Assembly (NCBI GenBank): GCA_048498995.1
Contig: JBEHWX010000041.1
Location: 1 to 47,613 of the forward strand
DNA: 47,613 nt
Direction of reading: 5' to 3'
Origin: JBEHWX01 sp048498995
Lineage (GTDB): Bacteria; Bacteroidota; Ignavibacteria; OLB7
In this document: in pieces, positions 34,224-42,056 of the stretch
Layout: each line of letters begins with the position of its first letter
Position numbering within the stretch: position 1 is the stretch's first letter
Position numbers and translations under genes: made by a program
Notes under the pieces: model-generated
Databases searched by the model: none
The model's input: only the letters and a program-made list of their open reading frames with translations
Told to the model about the DNA's origin: nothing

Positions 34224-36131
34224 GTGAGTTTCTTCAAAGACATCGAAATAACAAAAGAAGACTTTGATCGACTTGACTGGCAAGGCTGGATAGAGCAAGC
34301 TGAAAAGCATACTGGGATTTACATCTCGGGAGTCATGAAATCACACTCAGATCGCTTGCGCTCCGAAGGGGACGAGCGCGGAGCGCTTGTCTGCGATCTG
34401 ATTGGTTCGGCCGCATCCATGTTTCTGGCACCAGAGAGGCCGGATGGTCCATTTGGCCCAATGTTTCAGTTCCCCACCGGGCGAACTGCTATCATTAAGG
34501 ATTTCACCCCTAATCATATCTCACTTTTCGAGTCAATACTTAAGTATGTGCGCTGCGATTGGTTGAGAGCGCGGCTCGGCGATATCATCTGGATTCGGAA
34601 GCGTTCACACACCGCGGCGACAATTGCCATCCAATCCTATCTACAAATGTGCGAGCTTTTGCCCACCAGCGACTTAACATTTGAACATGTTAAATTCATC
34701 AGGCGCTCTATGACAATCGCTAGAGAGCTTGGCCAGCGAAGCTCCGACGTCGACGTCGTCGAAGAATTCATTATCGGCATCCTTAATCGACCCGACATTG
34801 GAGCGAGCCTTCAAACCGGCACGAAGTTAATGGAGACCCTCCAAGATTATAAGCGTGGCGATCCAAACGCACTGGCGCTCATGGCCAGGGATTGGGCAAG
34901 GAAAGCCGTAGCGGCTTGTGAATACGATCTATCCAGAAGACTTCTACGAATCGAAGCTCGTTGGTGGGAGATTACCAAGGATCACGATCAAGCAAAGGAT
35001 GCAAAAAGAATGATCGCTGACCTTTACATTAGAGAGGCTCGCGAGCGCGCAACGACCGAAAGCCCTCTAGTTGCGAGCGGTCTAATGGAGCGTGGAATCG
35101 AAGCGTTGAAACGCATCCCTGGAACAAAGGCCGATCGCGAGGCTATATACTTGGAGATGCTCGAACTCCAGAAGTCCGCGATCGAATCAATGGGTACGAT
35201 ATCCCATGAGTTCGATGTAACTGAAGCACTTAAGTCTGCGGAGAAATGTGTTACTGGTTTGGGATTGCGAGACGCTCTATTCGCGCTCACGATAAATACA
35301 CCGTGGCACGATCCAGCAGTCCTACGGGAGCAGGCTATTGAGATGATTGACAAGTTCCCACTGATGCATATGATGTCATCAGTCGGCATGTCCTCGGATG
35401 GACGAGTAGTGCGACGCAGCCCTGGGTCTCCAATCGGTGATGCCTCCGAAGCCACTATACGAGCGAAGATGTTTGAGCTGGACGGGCTGGGGCATCTTCT
35501 CGTAAGCACCGGCTTCGTCGCTCCCGCAATTCAGGTGATTGCGCATGAGAACGAAGTTTCGATTCAAGACATTTACGACATCGTGGTTGATAGCCCTTTT
35601 GTCCCTGAAGATCGTGCTCTAATATTCGCTCGCGGCATCTATTCAGGGCTAACGTTGGATTTCATAGTTGCCGTACATCTCCTTGTTCCCCAGATTGAAA
35701 ACTCGATCAGGATCTACTTAAAGCGGCATGGGGTAAAGACATCATATTCTGACGACTTTGGAATCCAGCGCGAATACGATTTGAACTCTCTCCTCTACGG
35801 GGTTTATGAGCCAATTATGAACCAGATATTTGGTGAGAGGCTTGTCTTCGCCATGCGCTCTTTGCTAGTTGACAACCTTGGAGCAAACGTTCGGAACGAA
35901 ATGGCCCACGGTCTCCTTAGCTATAAGCAATTCGGGTCTCCTGCCGCAGTCTGCATTTGGTTGCTTGCATTGCATCTCTGCCTTTTGCCAATGCGTCAGT
36001 CGATGCACTCCGAGGTTGAGCACGATGGTACAGACCAAAGTGGGGCCTCACCGGCCAACGATGTCCCTCCAGCCAACGATGTCCCTCCAGCCAAGAATGT
36101 CCCTCCAGCCAGCGATGTCCTGGCAACATAG
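34224..36131 (+). CDS. DUF4209-like protein with HEPN-type RNEMAH motif
   Basis: 635 residues from a GTG with AGGGAG upstream. Long helical protein. Near the C-terminus RNEMAHGLL (R557, H562) fits both the DUF4209 signature and the R-x4-H motif of HEPN ribonucleases. The C-terminal tail is an 18-bp tandem repeat encoding ANDVPP-like units. Lower GC than neighbours and bracketed by direct repeats at 34032 and 36153, so it looks like an inserted cassette. HEPN proteins often act in antiviral or toxin systems, so a superinfection-exclusion role is possible. No partner gene is adjacent. Confidence 0.65.
   Translation: MSFFKDIEITKEDFDRLDWQGWIEQAEKHTGIYISGVMKSHSDRLRSEGDERGALVCDLIGSAASMFLAPERPDGPFGPMFQFPTGRTAIIKDFTPNHISLFESILKYVRCDWLRARLGDIIWIRKRSHTAATIAIQSYLQMCELLPTSDLTFEHVKFIRRSMTIARELGQRSSDVDVVEEFIIGILNRPDIGASLQTGTKLMETLQDYKRGDPNALALMARDWARKAVAACEYDLSRRLLRIEARWWEITKDHDQAKDAKRMIADLYIREARERATTESPLVASGLMERGIEALKRIPGTKADREAIYLEMLELQKSAIESMGTISHEFDVTEALKSAEKCVTGLGLRDALFALTINTPWHDPAVLREQAIEMIDKFPLMHMMSSVGMSSDGRVVRRSPGSPIGDASEATIRAKMFELDGLGHLLVSTGFVAPAIQVIAHENEVSIQDIYDIVVDSPFVPEDRALIFARGIYSGLTLDFIVAVHLLVPQIENSIRIYLKRHGVKTSYSDDFGIQREYDLNSLLYGVYEPIMNQIFGERLVFAMRSLLVDNLGANVRNEMAHGLLSYKQFGSPAAVCIWLLALHLCLLPMRQSMHSEVEHDGTDQSGASPANDVPPANDVPPAKNVPPASDVLAT
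36057..36119 (+). repeat. 18-bp tandem repeat in the 3' end of the HEPN-type gene
   Basis: About three and a half in-frame copies of AACGATGTCCCTCCAGCC, giving the ANDVPP/AKNVPP tail. Copy number is likely to vary between strains. Confidence 0.8.
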
Positions 36132-36152
36132 GTAGTCACTTTGCCGCTGAAG

Positions 36153-36199
36153 CCGGGGAGCCGTGAACATGGCTCCCCGGTTTCGTTTCGCGCGTAACG
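36153..36199. repeat. Hairpin plus TTTCGCGCGTAACG motif, right copy
   Basis: A 10-bp stem CCGGGGAGCC/GGCTCCCCGG, then TTTCG and TTTCGCGCGTAACG (36186-36199). Direct repeat of 34032-34079. It lies between converging genes and can serve as terminator for both. Confidence 0.7.
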
Positions 36200-36210
36200 G
36201 TCGTCCGCTA

Positions 36211-36696
36211 TCACGTGGCCGTCACGGAATCATCGCTCAACATCTGGAACAGGGCGCGAACGAACGGCCCGGCACTCGCAGTCTCCAGGTATCGAGTCAG
36301 CGAGCCGGCAATCATACCTGCGTAGATATGGGTCAGGAGCTTGTTCTTGGACAGCGGGTGCACCGTCGCAAAGAGCTTCTTGTGGCCTGACACCATCGCA
36401 TACAGCCGCGAGTCGCCATCTCCGGCTTCCGCCACTACCGACAACCCCTGGGAGGACTTCGGAGGAGGCATGCGCTCGGGGAACATGAGCCCGTATATGT
36501 CCCCAATGAGATTGGAAAGTGGGATGAAGACGGTCCGGTACGGCTCGATGTTCCCCATGCGAACGATGAAGCCAGGCGGACTACTACAGAAGCAGAAGTC
36601 GTACTTCACGTCCCTTACTGGACCTTCAACAATCGAGTGACGAGGCCATGTTGAGGCCGCTGGATGATCGACGATGAGCACGGGAAGGTAGGACAT
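36211..36696 (-). CDS. Unknown protein, last gene of the right-arm operon
   Basis: 161 residues from the ATG 2 bp after the ParB-like stop. No family recognised. Mixed alpha/beta (MSYLPVLIVDHPAAST start; helical end). Probably co-expressed with the ParB-like gene. Confidence 0.65.
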   Translation of the reverse strand: MSYLPVLIVDHPAASTWPRHSIVEGPVRDVKYDFCFCSSPPGFIVRMGNIEPYRTVFIPLSNLIGDIYGLMFPERMPPPKSSQGLSVVAEAGDGDSRLYAMVSGHKKLFATVHPLSKNKLLTHIYAGMIAGSLTRYLETASAGPFVRALFQMLSDDSVTAT

Positions 36697-36698
36697 GG

Positions 36699-38240
36699 TC
36701 AAACTCCTGTCGTTGCTGAATAAGTGGATGTAGTGCAGGCCGGCAACGTGGGGGGCTCGATCCCGAGCTGCGTGGCGCAGATGCTACAGAGGTCCGTCGA
36801 GGCCCACGAGCAGGGAGCGCCAAGGAGATCGCGAGACGGTTCCTCCTCGGTGCAACCACACGTTCTGCACACCCGCTGGGTGCTGGTACGTAAGAACCAG
36901 GAGACCAGAGTACGGTCATCCGCGGGCTTCCTGCGCCTCCGGATCGTGCGCCGGAGATCGCGGCGCAAGGTCGCCTCCAGACTGATCGAGATAAGTACCA
37001 TCGGCTCCAGCTCTGCTAGCTCGTCGAGGAGCTTCCACATGAACTCGAAACCGATGTCGGACGGCGTCTCTCCGTCGGCCCATTGATGCGGATCGAGTGC
37101 GGCAATGGACGCCAGCGGCACCAAGCCCGCGCGATCGACGGCGGCGACAATGTCCTCCATCGGCGTTGCTTTGATCGAGTCGCACATGATTACCGCGAGC
37201 TCGCGGCTCTCCGGGAGTGGGGTACGTTCGGCTATGTCGAGGGCTCTGAGAATCTGCTGGAGGAGGTCGTTCTGTCGGCTATCGCGTCTCTCAGTTGGAA
37301 ACAGATCGGACTGGACGTCCGGAGCCGCTTCGCTGGCGGGGCTGTTGTCCCTGTTGGCCGGAACACTCACCGGAGTTGTTTCGTCCGGCACAATCACCGG
37401 CGTGACTTTGCCAGTAAGTGCCTGTTTCTGAAGCTCCACGAAGTGTTTCGGCTTCAGACAGACCATCCCCCAACGAGTCTTGTGGGCTGCCTTGTACGGA
37501 CATCGAGCGCATGTCTCTCGCGTATCGAATCGAGCCTGGTCGAGCGAGACCGCCATGCCGTCCCTCACCAGCTCGACATACCCTGGAACAGTACGTTCGA
37601 TGTCATGCGACGATAGTCCCTTCTCGATGGAGAACGCCGCGATCCGCTCACAGGCTTTCGCGGTCGAGGCGAACTTCGCCAGGGCAATGGCGTGCGCGGT
37701 CGAGAGCTTCCCGCTCCTGACAAGGAGTTGCACCGAGCTGGGGAGCTTCAGGATGCGTATGCCGTTCGAAATTGCCGAGGGGTGTTTTCCCAGACGACTG
37801 GCGAGATCGGCCTGGCTATACCCGGCCTCTTTCATCAACCTGGCCCAACCCTGCGCCAAGTCCAGAACGTTCATGTCCTCCCGTTGATCGTTGGCGGTAA
37901 CGGCGAACTCAAGCATCTGGACGTCGGTAACTCCAGTCGTCACCACTGCCGGAATCGACTCCCACCCTATCAGACGTGCGGCGCGAGTACGCCGCTCACC
38001 GTCGATCAACTGGAAGCCCCCTTCATTGGTTCGCCGCACAGTAATCGGCTGTACCAGTCCAACTTCCTTCATCGACTGTCCAAGCTCCGCAAGAGATGCT
38101 TGGTTGAACTCCTTGCGGGGCTGATACGGGTTGCTCTCGATCTGGTCGAGGAGAATGCTGGAACGATACGTTGTATAGAGTTTGGCGACCTCTTCGGACG
38201 CTTCCACATCATTTCGTGTGGAAAGATTGTCTTCACTCAT
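36699..38240 (-). CDS. ParB/RepB/Spo0J-family protein with zinc-finger-like tail
   Basis: 513 residues from the ATG in the ATGA overlap with the upstream gene. ParB N-domain with the signature FQLIDGERRTRAARL (about residue 75-90) and the helix-turn-helix YSQADLASRLGKHPSAISNGIRIL. A cysteine group CARCPYK...MVCLKPKHF follows, and near the end CRTCGCTEEEP...CSWASTDLCSICATQL resembles a zinc finger seen in some plasmid ParB-like proteins. No ParA is encoded in the element. Role: partition of an episomal form or gene control. The repeated TTTCGCGCGTAAYG motif is a candidate binding site. Confidence 0.85.
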   Translation of the reverse strand: MSEDNLSTRNDVEASEEVAKLYTTYRSSILLDQIESNPYQPRKEFNQASLAELGQSMKEVGLVQPITVRRTNEGGFQLIDGERRTRAARLIGWESIPAVVTTGVTDVQMLEFAVTANDQREDMNVLDLAQGWARLMKEAGYSQADLASRLGKHPSAISNGIRILKLPSSVQLLVRSGKLSTAHAIALAKFASTAKACERIAAFSIEKGLSSHDIERTVPGYVELVRDGMAVSLDQARFDTRETCARCPYKAAHKTRWGMVCLKPKHFVELQKQALTGKVTPVIVPDETTPVSVPANRDNSPASEAAPDVQSDLFPTERRDSRQNDLLQQILRALDIAERTPLPESRELAVIMCDSIKATPMEDIVAAVDRAGLVPLASIAALDPHQWADGETPSDIGFEFMWKLLDELAELEPMVLISISLEATLRRDLRRTIRRRRKPADDRTLVSWFLRTSTQRVCRTCGCTEEEPSRDLLGAPCSWASTDLCSICATQLGIEPPTLPACTTSTYSATTGV

Positions 38241-38440
38241 GGACACACCTGCGTGGAATAGATGTTCGGGGAATCGACTACTTCATACCAGGTGACCGAG
38301 CCGGTAATCCGATCGGTCATGCGCACGTACACCCGCTCGTGGTCGTCATAGAAGACTTCTTCTACCACTCCACAGAGAATTGTGGGCTCGGTGGCCGGAT
38401 ATATCGTCGTGCTCGGTGGCGAGCAGCGCAGAAACTTCAT
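38237..38440 (-). CDS. Small unknown protein, coupled to the ParB-like gene
   Basis: 67 residues. Its stop overlaps the ParB-like start (ATGA). Beta-rich (PTILCGVVEEVFYDDHERVYVRM); no family recognised. Confidence 0.6.
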   Translation of the reverse strand: MKFLRCSPPSTTIYPATEPTILCGVVEEVFYDDHERVYVRMTDRITGSVTWYEVVDSPNIYSTQVCP

Positions 38441-38458
38441 GGCATTGATCGGTAATGG

Positions 38459-38578
38459 TCAGTGGAGCGCCGCAACGAGCATGAGCGTGCCGGCTGCGAC
38501 ACCAATCAAAATTAGAGCGCAATTGATGAACGTCATGCTCTCGGCGTGGCGCTCGGCGCTCGACTTGACTTCACGCAT
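38459..38578 (-). CDS. 39-residue single-membrane-span peptide
   Basis: A short ORF starting MREVKSSAERHAESM, then a hydrophobic segment (TFINCALILIGVAAGTLMLVAAL) to the end. It lies 18 bp before the next gene in the operon. It is probably a small membrane protein. Confidence 0.5.
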   Translation of the reverse strand: MREVKSSAERHAESMTFINCALILIGVAAGTLMLVAALH

Positions 38579-38590
38579 ACGTTCTCTCCC

Positions 38591-38863
38591 TCACTCGATC
38601 TCGATCTCTTCCGGATACTTCTGCTTGAGAATTCTTACCCACTTCGCGAAGACTGGCATCGTTACGATGCGCTGTAGCTCGACGATATAGCAGTCCGGAA
38701 CGCTCGACCGGCGTTCCAGGAGCTTCAAGCCGGAGTCCGAAGCGATGAATTGACATCCAGGTTGTTTGACTTTCCTCAACTCTGCCGCGAAACGTCGTCT
38801 ACTGAATCCGGCATTCTCCCGGATCAATCGAAAAATCCAACCCGATAACCTGTTGATTACCAT
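38591..38863 (-). CDS. Helix-turn-helix protein (Cro/XRE-like)
   Basis: 90 residues. LIRENAGFSRRRFAAELRKV, then a SGLKLLERRSSVPDCYIVEL stretch, resembles the XRE helix-turn-helix (recognition helix followed by 'lE.g...p..y'). Likely a small regulator. About 110 bp with no gene lie upstream. Confidence 0.5.
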   Translation of the reverse strand: MVINRLSGWIFRLIRENAGFSRRRFAAELRKVKQPGCQFIASDSGLKLLERRSSVPDCYIVELQRIVTMPVFAKWVRILKQKYPEEIEIE

Positions 38864-38972
38864 GATTCAACCTCACTCTACATTGATACGTTAGCTCGCT
38901 ATTACCTTGGTTCTACTCACAAATGCACTGGTACTGCATCGAAGGCACCCAAATCCGGGAAGCCGTCGGCCT

Positions 38973-40055
38973 TTATTCTTGGTAGTTGGTGGCGTTGAAC
39001 TCCTCCACGGTCATGATCTTCAGCACGCGAAGTACGTCTGGAGACGTTGGATTATCCGCACGACACATCAAATCAGGAAAGATTCCGGTGTAATACTCGA
39101 AGTGGAAACGCCACTGCCGATCATAGAGGTGGATTGTTCCACATTCGCGCGCTATGTCGTGCTCATAGAACGAATCGAATGTTGCCACCGCTGTAAGCAA
39201 CGTTTCCAGACCCTCGTCCGGAAGCATCGCTACAGATTCAGAGATCATGCAGTAGCCGTCTCGGCACTGTCTACGTGCCCGATCATTCAGCGAGCCCACC
39301 GCTAGAAGCCGATTACGTGCGGCGATCAGTTCGGCGCGGTGTACGCGATCGGTCGCCTGCCGTAGCTGCGCCGCCTGCCAGCGTAGCTTCTCTTCCAGCT
39401 CGCATACCTGCCGCTCACGCTCCAGCAGTTGTGCAGCCAGTTCCTTGTTGCTGGCTCGTAGGAACTCGAAGACCTGAAGTACTCTTCCGCCTGGACGTGG
39501 AGGAAGCACCTTGCGCCGAACCTCCTCGGCTCGCTCGAACGGCTCCGGCAGGATGAAATCGAATTCATTGGCGTAGCGATACAACCGCTTCGAGTATCCG
39601 GGCAACTGCCAGGACTCCATCAGGAACTGGTTTGCGCGGTCGGCCGCGATCTGGTCGTTTCGCCATTCGTCGGGATAGAGCTTCGGCTCGGGCTGGTCGA
39701 GCAAGTGGGCCGGCCGCCACACTGGGTAGGGATGGGACGTAATCAGCCTGTTCACCGCGAAGGAGAGTTGCGCTTGAAGCCAACCACGCCGAAGAACCTC
39801 ACTTCGACAGTACGTCCAGAGGAAGTCCGGCACCGGCTCGAACCGCTCAATCTTGTCGATGGTCACCTTCGATGCCGCCAGGTCGACCTCGGTTGCCAGC
39901 GGCGCTCCCGCCGTTCGCATCAGCATCCAAACCGAGACACCGGACTTAGGCACGGAGAAGTGTTGATCGTTGAGCACGTTCAAGCTCAACTCGAACCGCT
40001 TCCTCGAAGTCGTCTGGAGTCCCGCTTGGTGGAGAATGTCCTGAACTTGTTGCAT
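38973..40055 (-). CDS. Unknown protein with coiled coil
   Basis: 360 residues from the ATG at 40055. That start overlaps the upstream gene by 110 bp, so an internal ATG at about 39926 is also possible. Features: VWMLMRTAGAPLATEVDLAAS near the N-terminus, and a coiled coil in the middle (ASNKELAAQLLERERQVCELEEKLRWQAAQLRQA in outline). Longer extensions of this frame are shadows. Next to a replication-type gene it may help in replication. Confidence 0.6.
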   Translation of the reverse strand: MQQVQDILHQAGLQTTSRKRFELSLNVLNDQHFSVPKSGVSVWMLMRTAGAPLATEVDLAASKVTIDKIERFEPVPDFLWTYCRSEVLRRGWLQAQLSFAVNRLITSHPYPVWRPAHLLDQPEPKLYPDEWRNDQIAADRANQFLMESWQLPGYSKRLYRYANEFDFILPEPFERAEEVRRKVLPPRPGGRVLQVFEFLRASNKELAAQLLERERQVCELEEKLRWQAAQLRQATDRVHRAELIAARNRLLAVGSLNDRARRQCRDGYCMISESVAMLPDEGLETLLTAVATFDSFYEHDIARECGTIHLYDRQWRFHFEYYTGIFPDLMCRADNPTSPDVLRVLKIMTVEEFNATNYQE

Positions 40056-40896
40056 GGTCGTTCTTCGTTGATGTTGAGCGTTTACCCTTCGATCGTTTCT
40101 TCGGTCCATCGCGCGCCAGCCACACGTCGAGGTCGGCATACCAGTCAAGCTCTTCGGGTGGCGACTCTCCGATGCGCCACCGCTGGCGGCGCCGGACAGA
40201 CAGGTACTTCTCGGCTTCGTGCGCGGCGTCGCCGGCCGACAGCCCACGTTGCTGGAAGTGTCGGATGACGTCGCTGCGAGCGATCGGCTCGCACGGAGCC
40301 TGCCCGGATTCGATCTCCGCTCCGTTCTCGGCCACCCGCCCGACATCGTCCTCCGAGGGAGGGGGTGGGAGAGGGGGAGTTTTCTTTGAAGGGGGGTTAT
40401 TAGGGGGGAAACTTTCTTTTGCTGGCTCTCTGTCCGACGAGTCGTGCGACGGCTCGTCGCACGCACCGTCAGACGGCCCGTCGGACGACTCGTCGCACGC
40501 GGAAGAACCGCCGCGCAACTCGGCGGGCACTGGAGCGTTTGGGACAGCGGTCACAGTGGAATCCTCCACACGACCTTGACTCCCCGGCTTCTTCCGAATC
40601 CCCGCTTGCCGAACCTTCTGCATGTGTCGGCTCTTCGCGGCCAGTTCACTGGCGACAACGGCCTCTTCCTCACGCTCCAGGATGCCTATCTCAATCAGGA
40701 GCGCGATGATCGTTTCGAGTTCCGACACCTCCAGGCGTAGCTCGAACGCAGCTCCTTCAAGAACTGGTCCTGACAGTCGTAGCGAGAACTCCGTCGCCGC
40801 CATGAGTTCGAGAAGCGCATAGGTCTTCCCGATCCCATCATATCCGCACCGGCGCAGCAATGCGGCGTATTTGACCCTATCGGTCGTAATGGTCAT
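39946..40896 (-). CDS. Replication-type protein (DUF4373/DnaD-like N-terminus)
   Basis: 316 residues from the ATG (MTITTDRVKY); a GTG 36 bp upstream is possible. The N-terminal 90 residues (VKYAALLRRCGYDGIGKTYALLELM..., then EVSELETIIALLIEIGIL) resemble the Lin1244/DUF4373 winged-helix domain found at the start of phage replication proteins. A disordered Asp/Ser/Pro-rich middle follows, with a repeated CDE.SDG. pattern, and then a basic C-terminal part. It is the likely replication initiator of the element. Confidence 0.6.
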   Translation of the reverse strand: MTITTDRVKYAALLRRCGYDGIGKTYALLELMAATEFSLRLSGPVLEGAAFELRLEVSELETIIALLIEIGILEREEEAVVASELAAKSRHMQKVRQAGIRKKPGSQGRVEDSTVTAVPNAPVPAELRGGSSACDESSDGPSDGACDEPSHDSSDREPAKESFPPNNPPSKKTPPLPPPPSEDDVGRVAENGAEIESGQAPCEPIARSDVIRHFQQRGLSAGDAAHEAEKYLSVRRRQRWRIGESPPEELDWYADLDVWLARDGPKKRSKGKRSTSTKNDHATSSGHSPPSGTPDDFEEAVRVELERAQRSTLLRA

Positions 40897-41030
40897 CGTT
40901 GCCGAATAGAAAAGACAATACGGCCCCGTCACCGGCGAAAACGTCGGCGATGCCAGGGGAGGTCCCTTCGTGAGATGAATGTCAGTCGAGTATGGAGGAG
41001 CCGTAGACGATCTCTACAGCTCCTCGGTGG

Positions 41031-41264
41031 TCATGTCGTACGTCGTAGTTCGTGCCAGGGAAGCGTTGTCCAGTCTTCTTTGCCATTGTGCCGGACGTAA
41101 TCGACTCGCGCGAGCCCATCGGCCAACCGATCGGTTAGCGTTCCTGTATGGTCCGGACTGTCGATTTGAGGATGGTAGACTTTACTATGCAGTTGAAGTC
41201 CTTGCGGCCCCCGATGGGGGGCCTTCGGCTTCTGATTGCTGATGCGGGGCATATGTCGTGTCAT
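41031..41264 (-). CDS. Small unknown protein
   Basis: 77 residues whose ATG overlaps the stop of the upstream gene (ATGA), which is the main support. Basic start, acidic middle; no family recognised. Confidence 0.45.
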   Translation of the reverse strand: MTRHMPRISNQKPKAPHRGPQGLQLHSKVYHPQIDSPDHTGTLTDRLADGLARVDYVRHNGKEDWTTLPWHELRRTT

Positions 41265-41542
41265 TCAGTTGGGGTGAGGATACGCGGCAAGCTCTCCTCT
41301 AGGGGAGCTACCACGACCGGATTGAAGGTCTGCATTCCTTCACGCCAGATCAAGAGAAGTTCACCGTTAAGGTGATGCGCACTGTTCGGGCGTCCATCCG
41401 GTTCGTCGTACTCGACCAGATAGAGACGCGGCAGTTCTCGGCCAGGATCTTCCCGAATGGCCGCAATTATCGCCGGCCGTTGGAGGGTTGTCGAGAAAAC
41501 GAGATCCCCTTCCTGGAACATGGAAGTCGTCATTAAGCTCAT
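41261..41542 (-). CDS. Small unknown beta-rich protein
   Basis: 93 residues. The sequence FQEGDLVFSTTLQRPAIIAAIRED...LYLVEYDEPDG...NGELLLIWREG looks like a small SH3/barrel-type fold. Coupled to the next gene downstream. Unknown function. Confidence 0.6.
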   Translation of the reverse strand: MSLMTTSMFQEGDLVFSTTLQRPAIIAAIREDPGRELPRLYLVEYDEPDGRPNSAHHLNGELLLIWREGMQTFNPVVVAPLEESLPRILTPTE

Positions 41543-41598
41543 ACGGCAGTCCCTTCAGTTATGGAAGTATGTGGAGCGGAGGTATTACGCGCGGAATG

Positions 41599-41985
41599 TT
41601 AGGAGGCCGCGCGCCGGGCCTCATCGGAGCGTCGTATCTCCACTTCGACAAGAAGTCCACCGTTCGAGGGTAGCGCGATAAGATGAACATCGGCTTCCAC
41701 GGCAACCGAAGCGGGACAGCCTGTTGGCTCGACGTAGGAACAGAGGTAGAACTGAGGGCGGACTCGCTCGACTTCTCGGGCGAACCTATCGCGGTATTCG
41801 GGGAGGTGGTATTTTGCCCACGGCATCGGATCGCCCGTGTAGGGAACGCCGTTGGCCTCGACGATGCGAACAAGAAGCTGCGCGGTGCCGTCGATATGAA
41901 GCCCGGCGTACAGGGCGGCGGCTTCTGGTGATGGAGCTTTGACGAGCGTGTACAGAGGCCCGATCGCTACCTTGAAGACTGTCAT
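41599..41985 (-). CDS. Unknown protein, first gene of the right-arm operon
   Basis: 128 residues, beginning 63 bp from the element's right end and transcribed away from it. The promoter of this operon must lie in those 63 bp or, in a circular form, across the joined ends. No family recognised. Confidence 0.6.
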   Translation of the reverse strand: MTVFKVAIGPLYTLVKAPSPEAAALYAGLHIDGTAQLLVRIVEANGVPYTGDPMPWAKYHLPEYRDRFAREVERVRPQFYLCSYVEPTGCPASVAVEADVHLIALPSNGGLLVEVEIRRSDEARRAAS

Positions 41986-42035
41986 AGATACCCCCGATGT
42001 AACAGGTTGTCATCCAAAGTGAGGTCTTGGAGGTC

Positions 42036-42056
42036 ACGATTGGTACAGGATGATCC
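42036..42056 (+). other. Right junction of the integrated element
   Basis: Terminal inverted repeat ACGATTGGT (42036-42044), then ACAG, the core GA (42049-42050) and the last six repeat bases TGATCC. GTACAGGA (42043-42050) is repeated within the predicted bridge RNA as the right donor guide. In the recombinase's orientation this is the LE end. Confidence 0.93.

Larger units (their letters stand above)
8965..42048. mobile_element. 33-kb virus-like element integrated in a CRISPR repeat by an IS110-type, RNA-guided system
   Basis: The limits come from the split repeat: 8943-8964 joined to 42051-42056 gives one perfect 28-nt CRISPR repeat, with the core GA left at both sides. A GGA overlap gives 1-bp play. 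Both ends carry ACCAATCGT in inverted orientation (8971-8979 and, reversed, 42036-42044). The element encodes an IS110-family recombinase and a predicted bridge RNA whose donor guides match both of these far-apart ends and whose target guides match the CRISPR repeat. Cargo from left to right: recombinase, Phd-like protein, plus-strand virion-like genes, lower-GC accessory genes, and a minus-strand replication/ParB operon. No terminase, portal, tail or tyrosine integrase is visible. Confidence 0.93.

Noticed and set aside
8965..42048. Tn7-like transposon with TGT...ACA ends
   Set aside because: The right end ends in ACAG, but the left end starts CTCCCC, there is no 5-bp duplication, and no tns genes are present.
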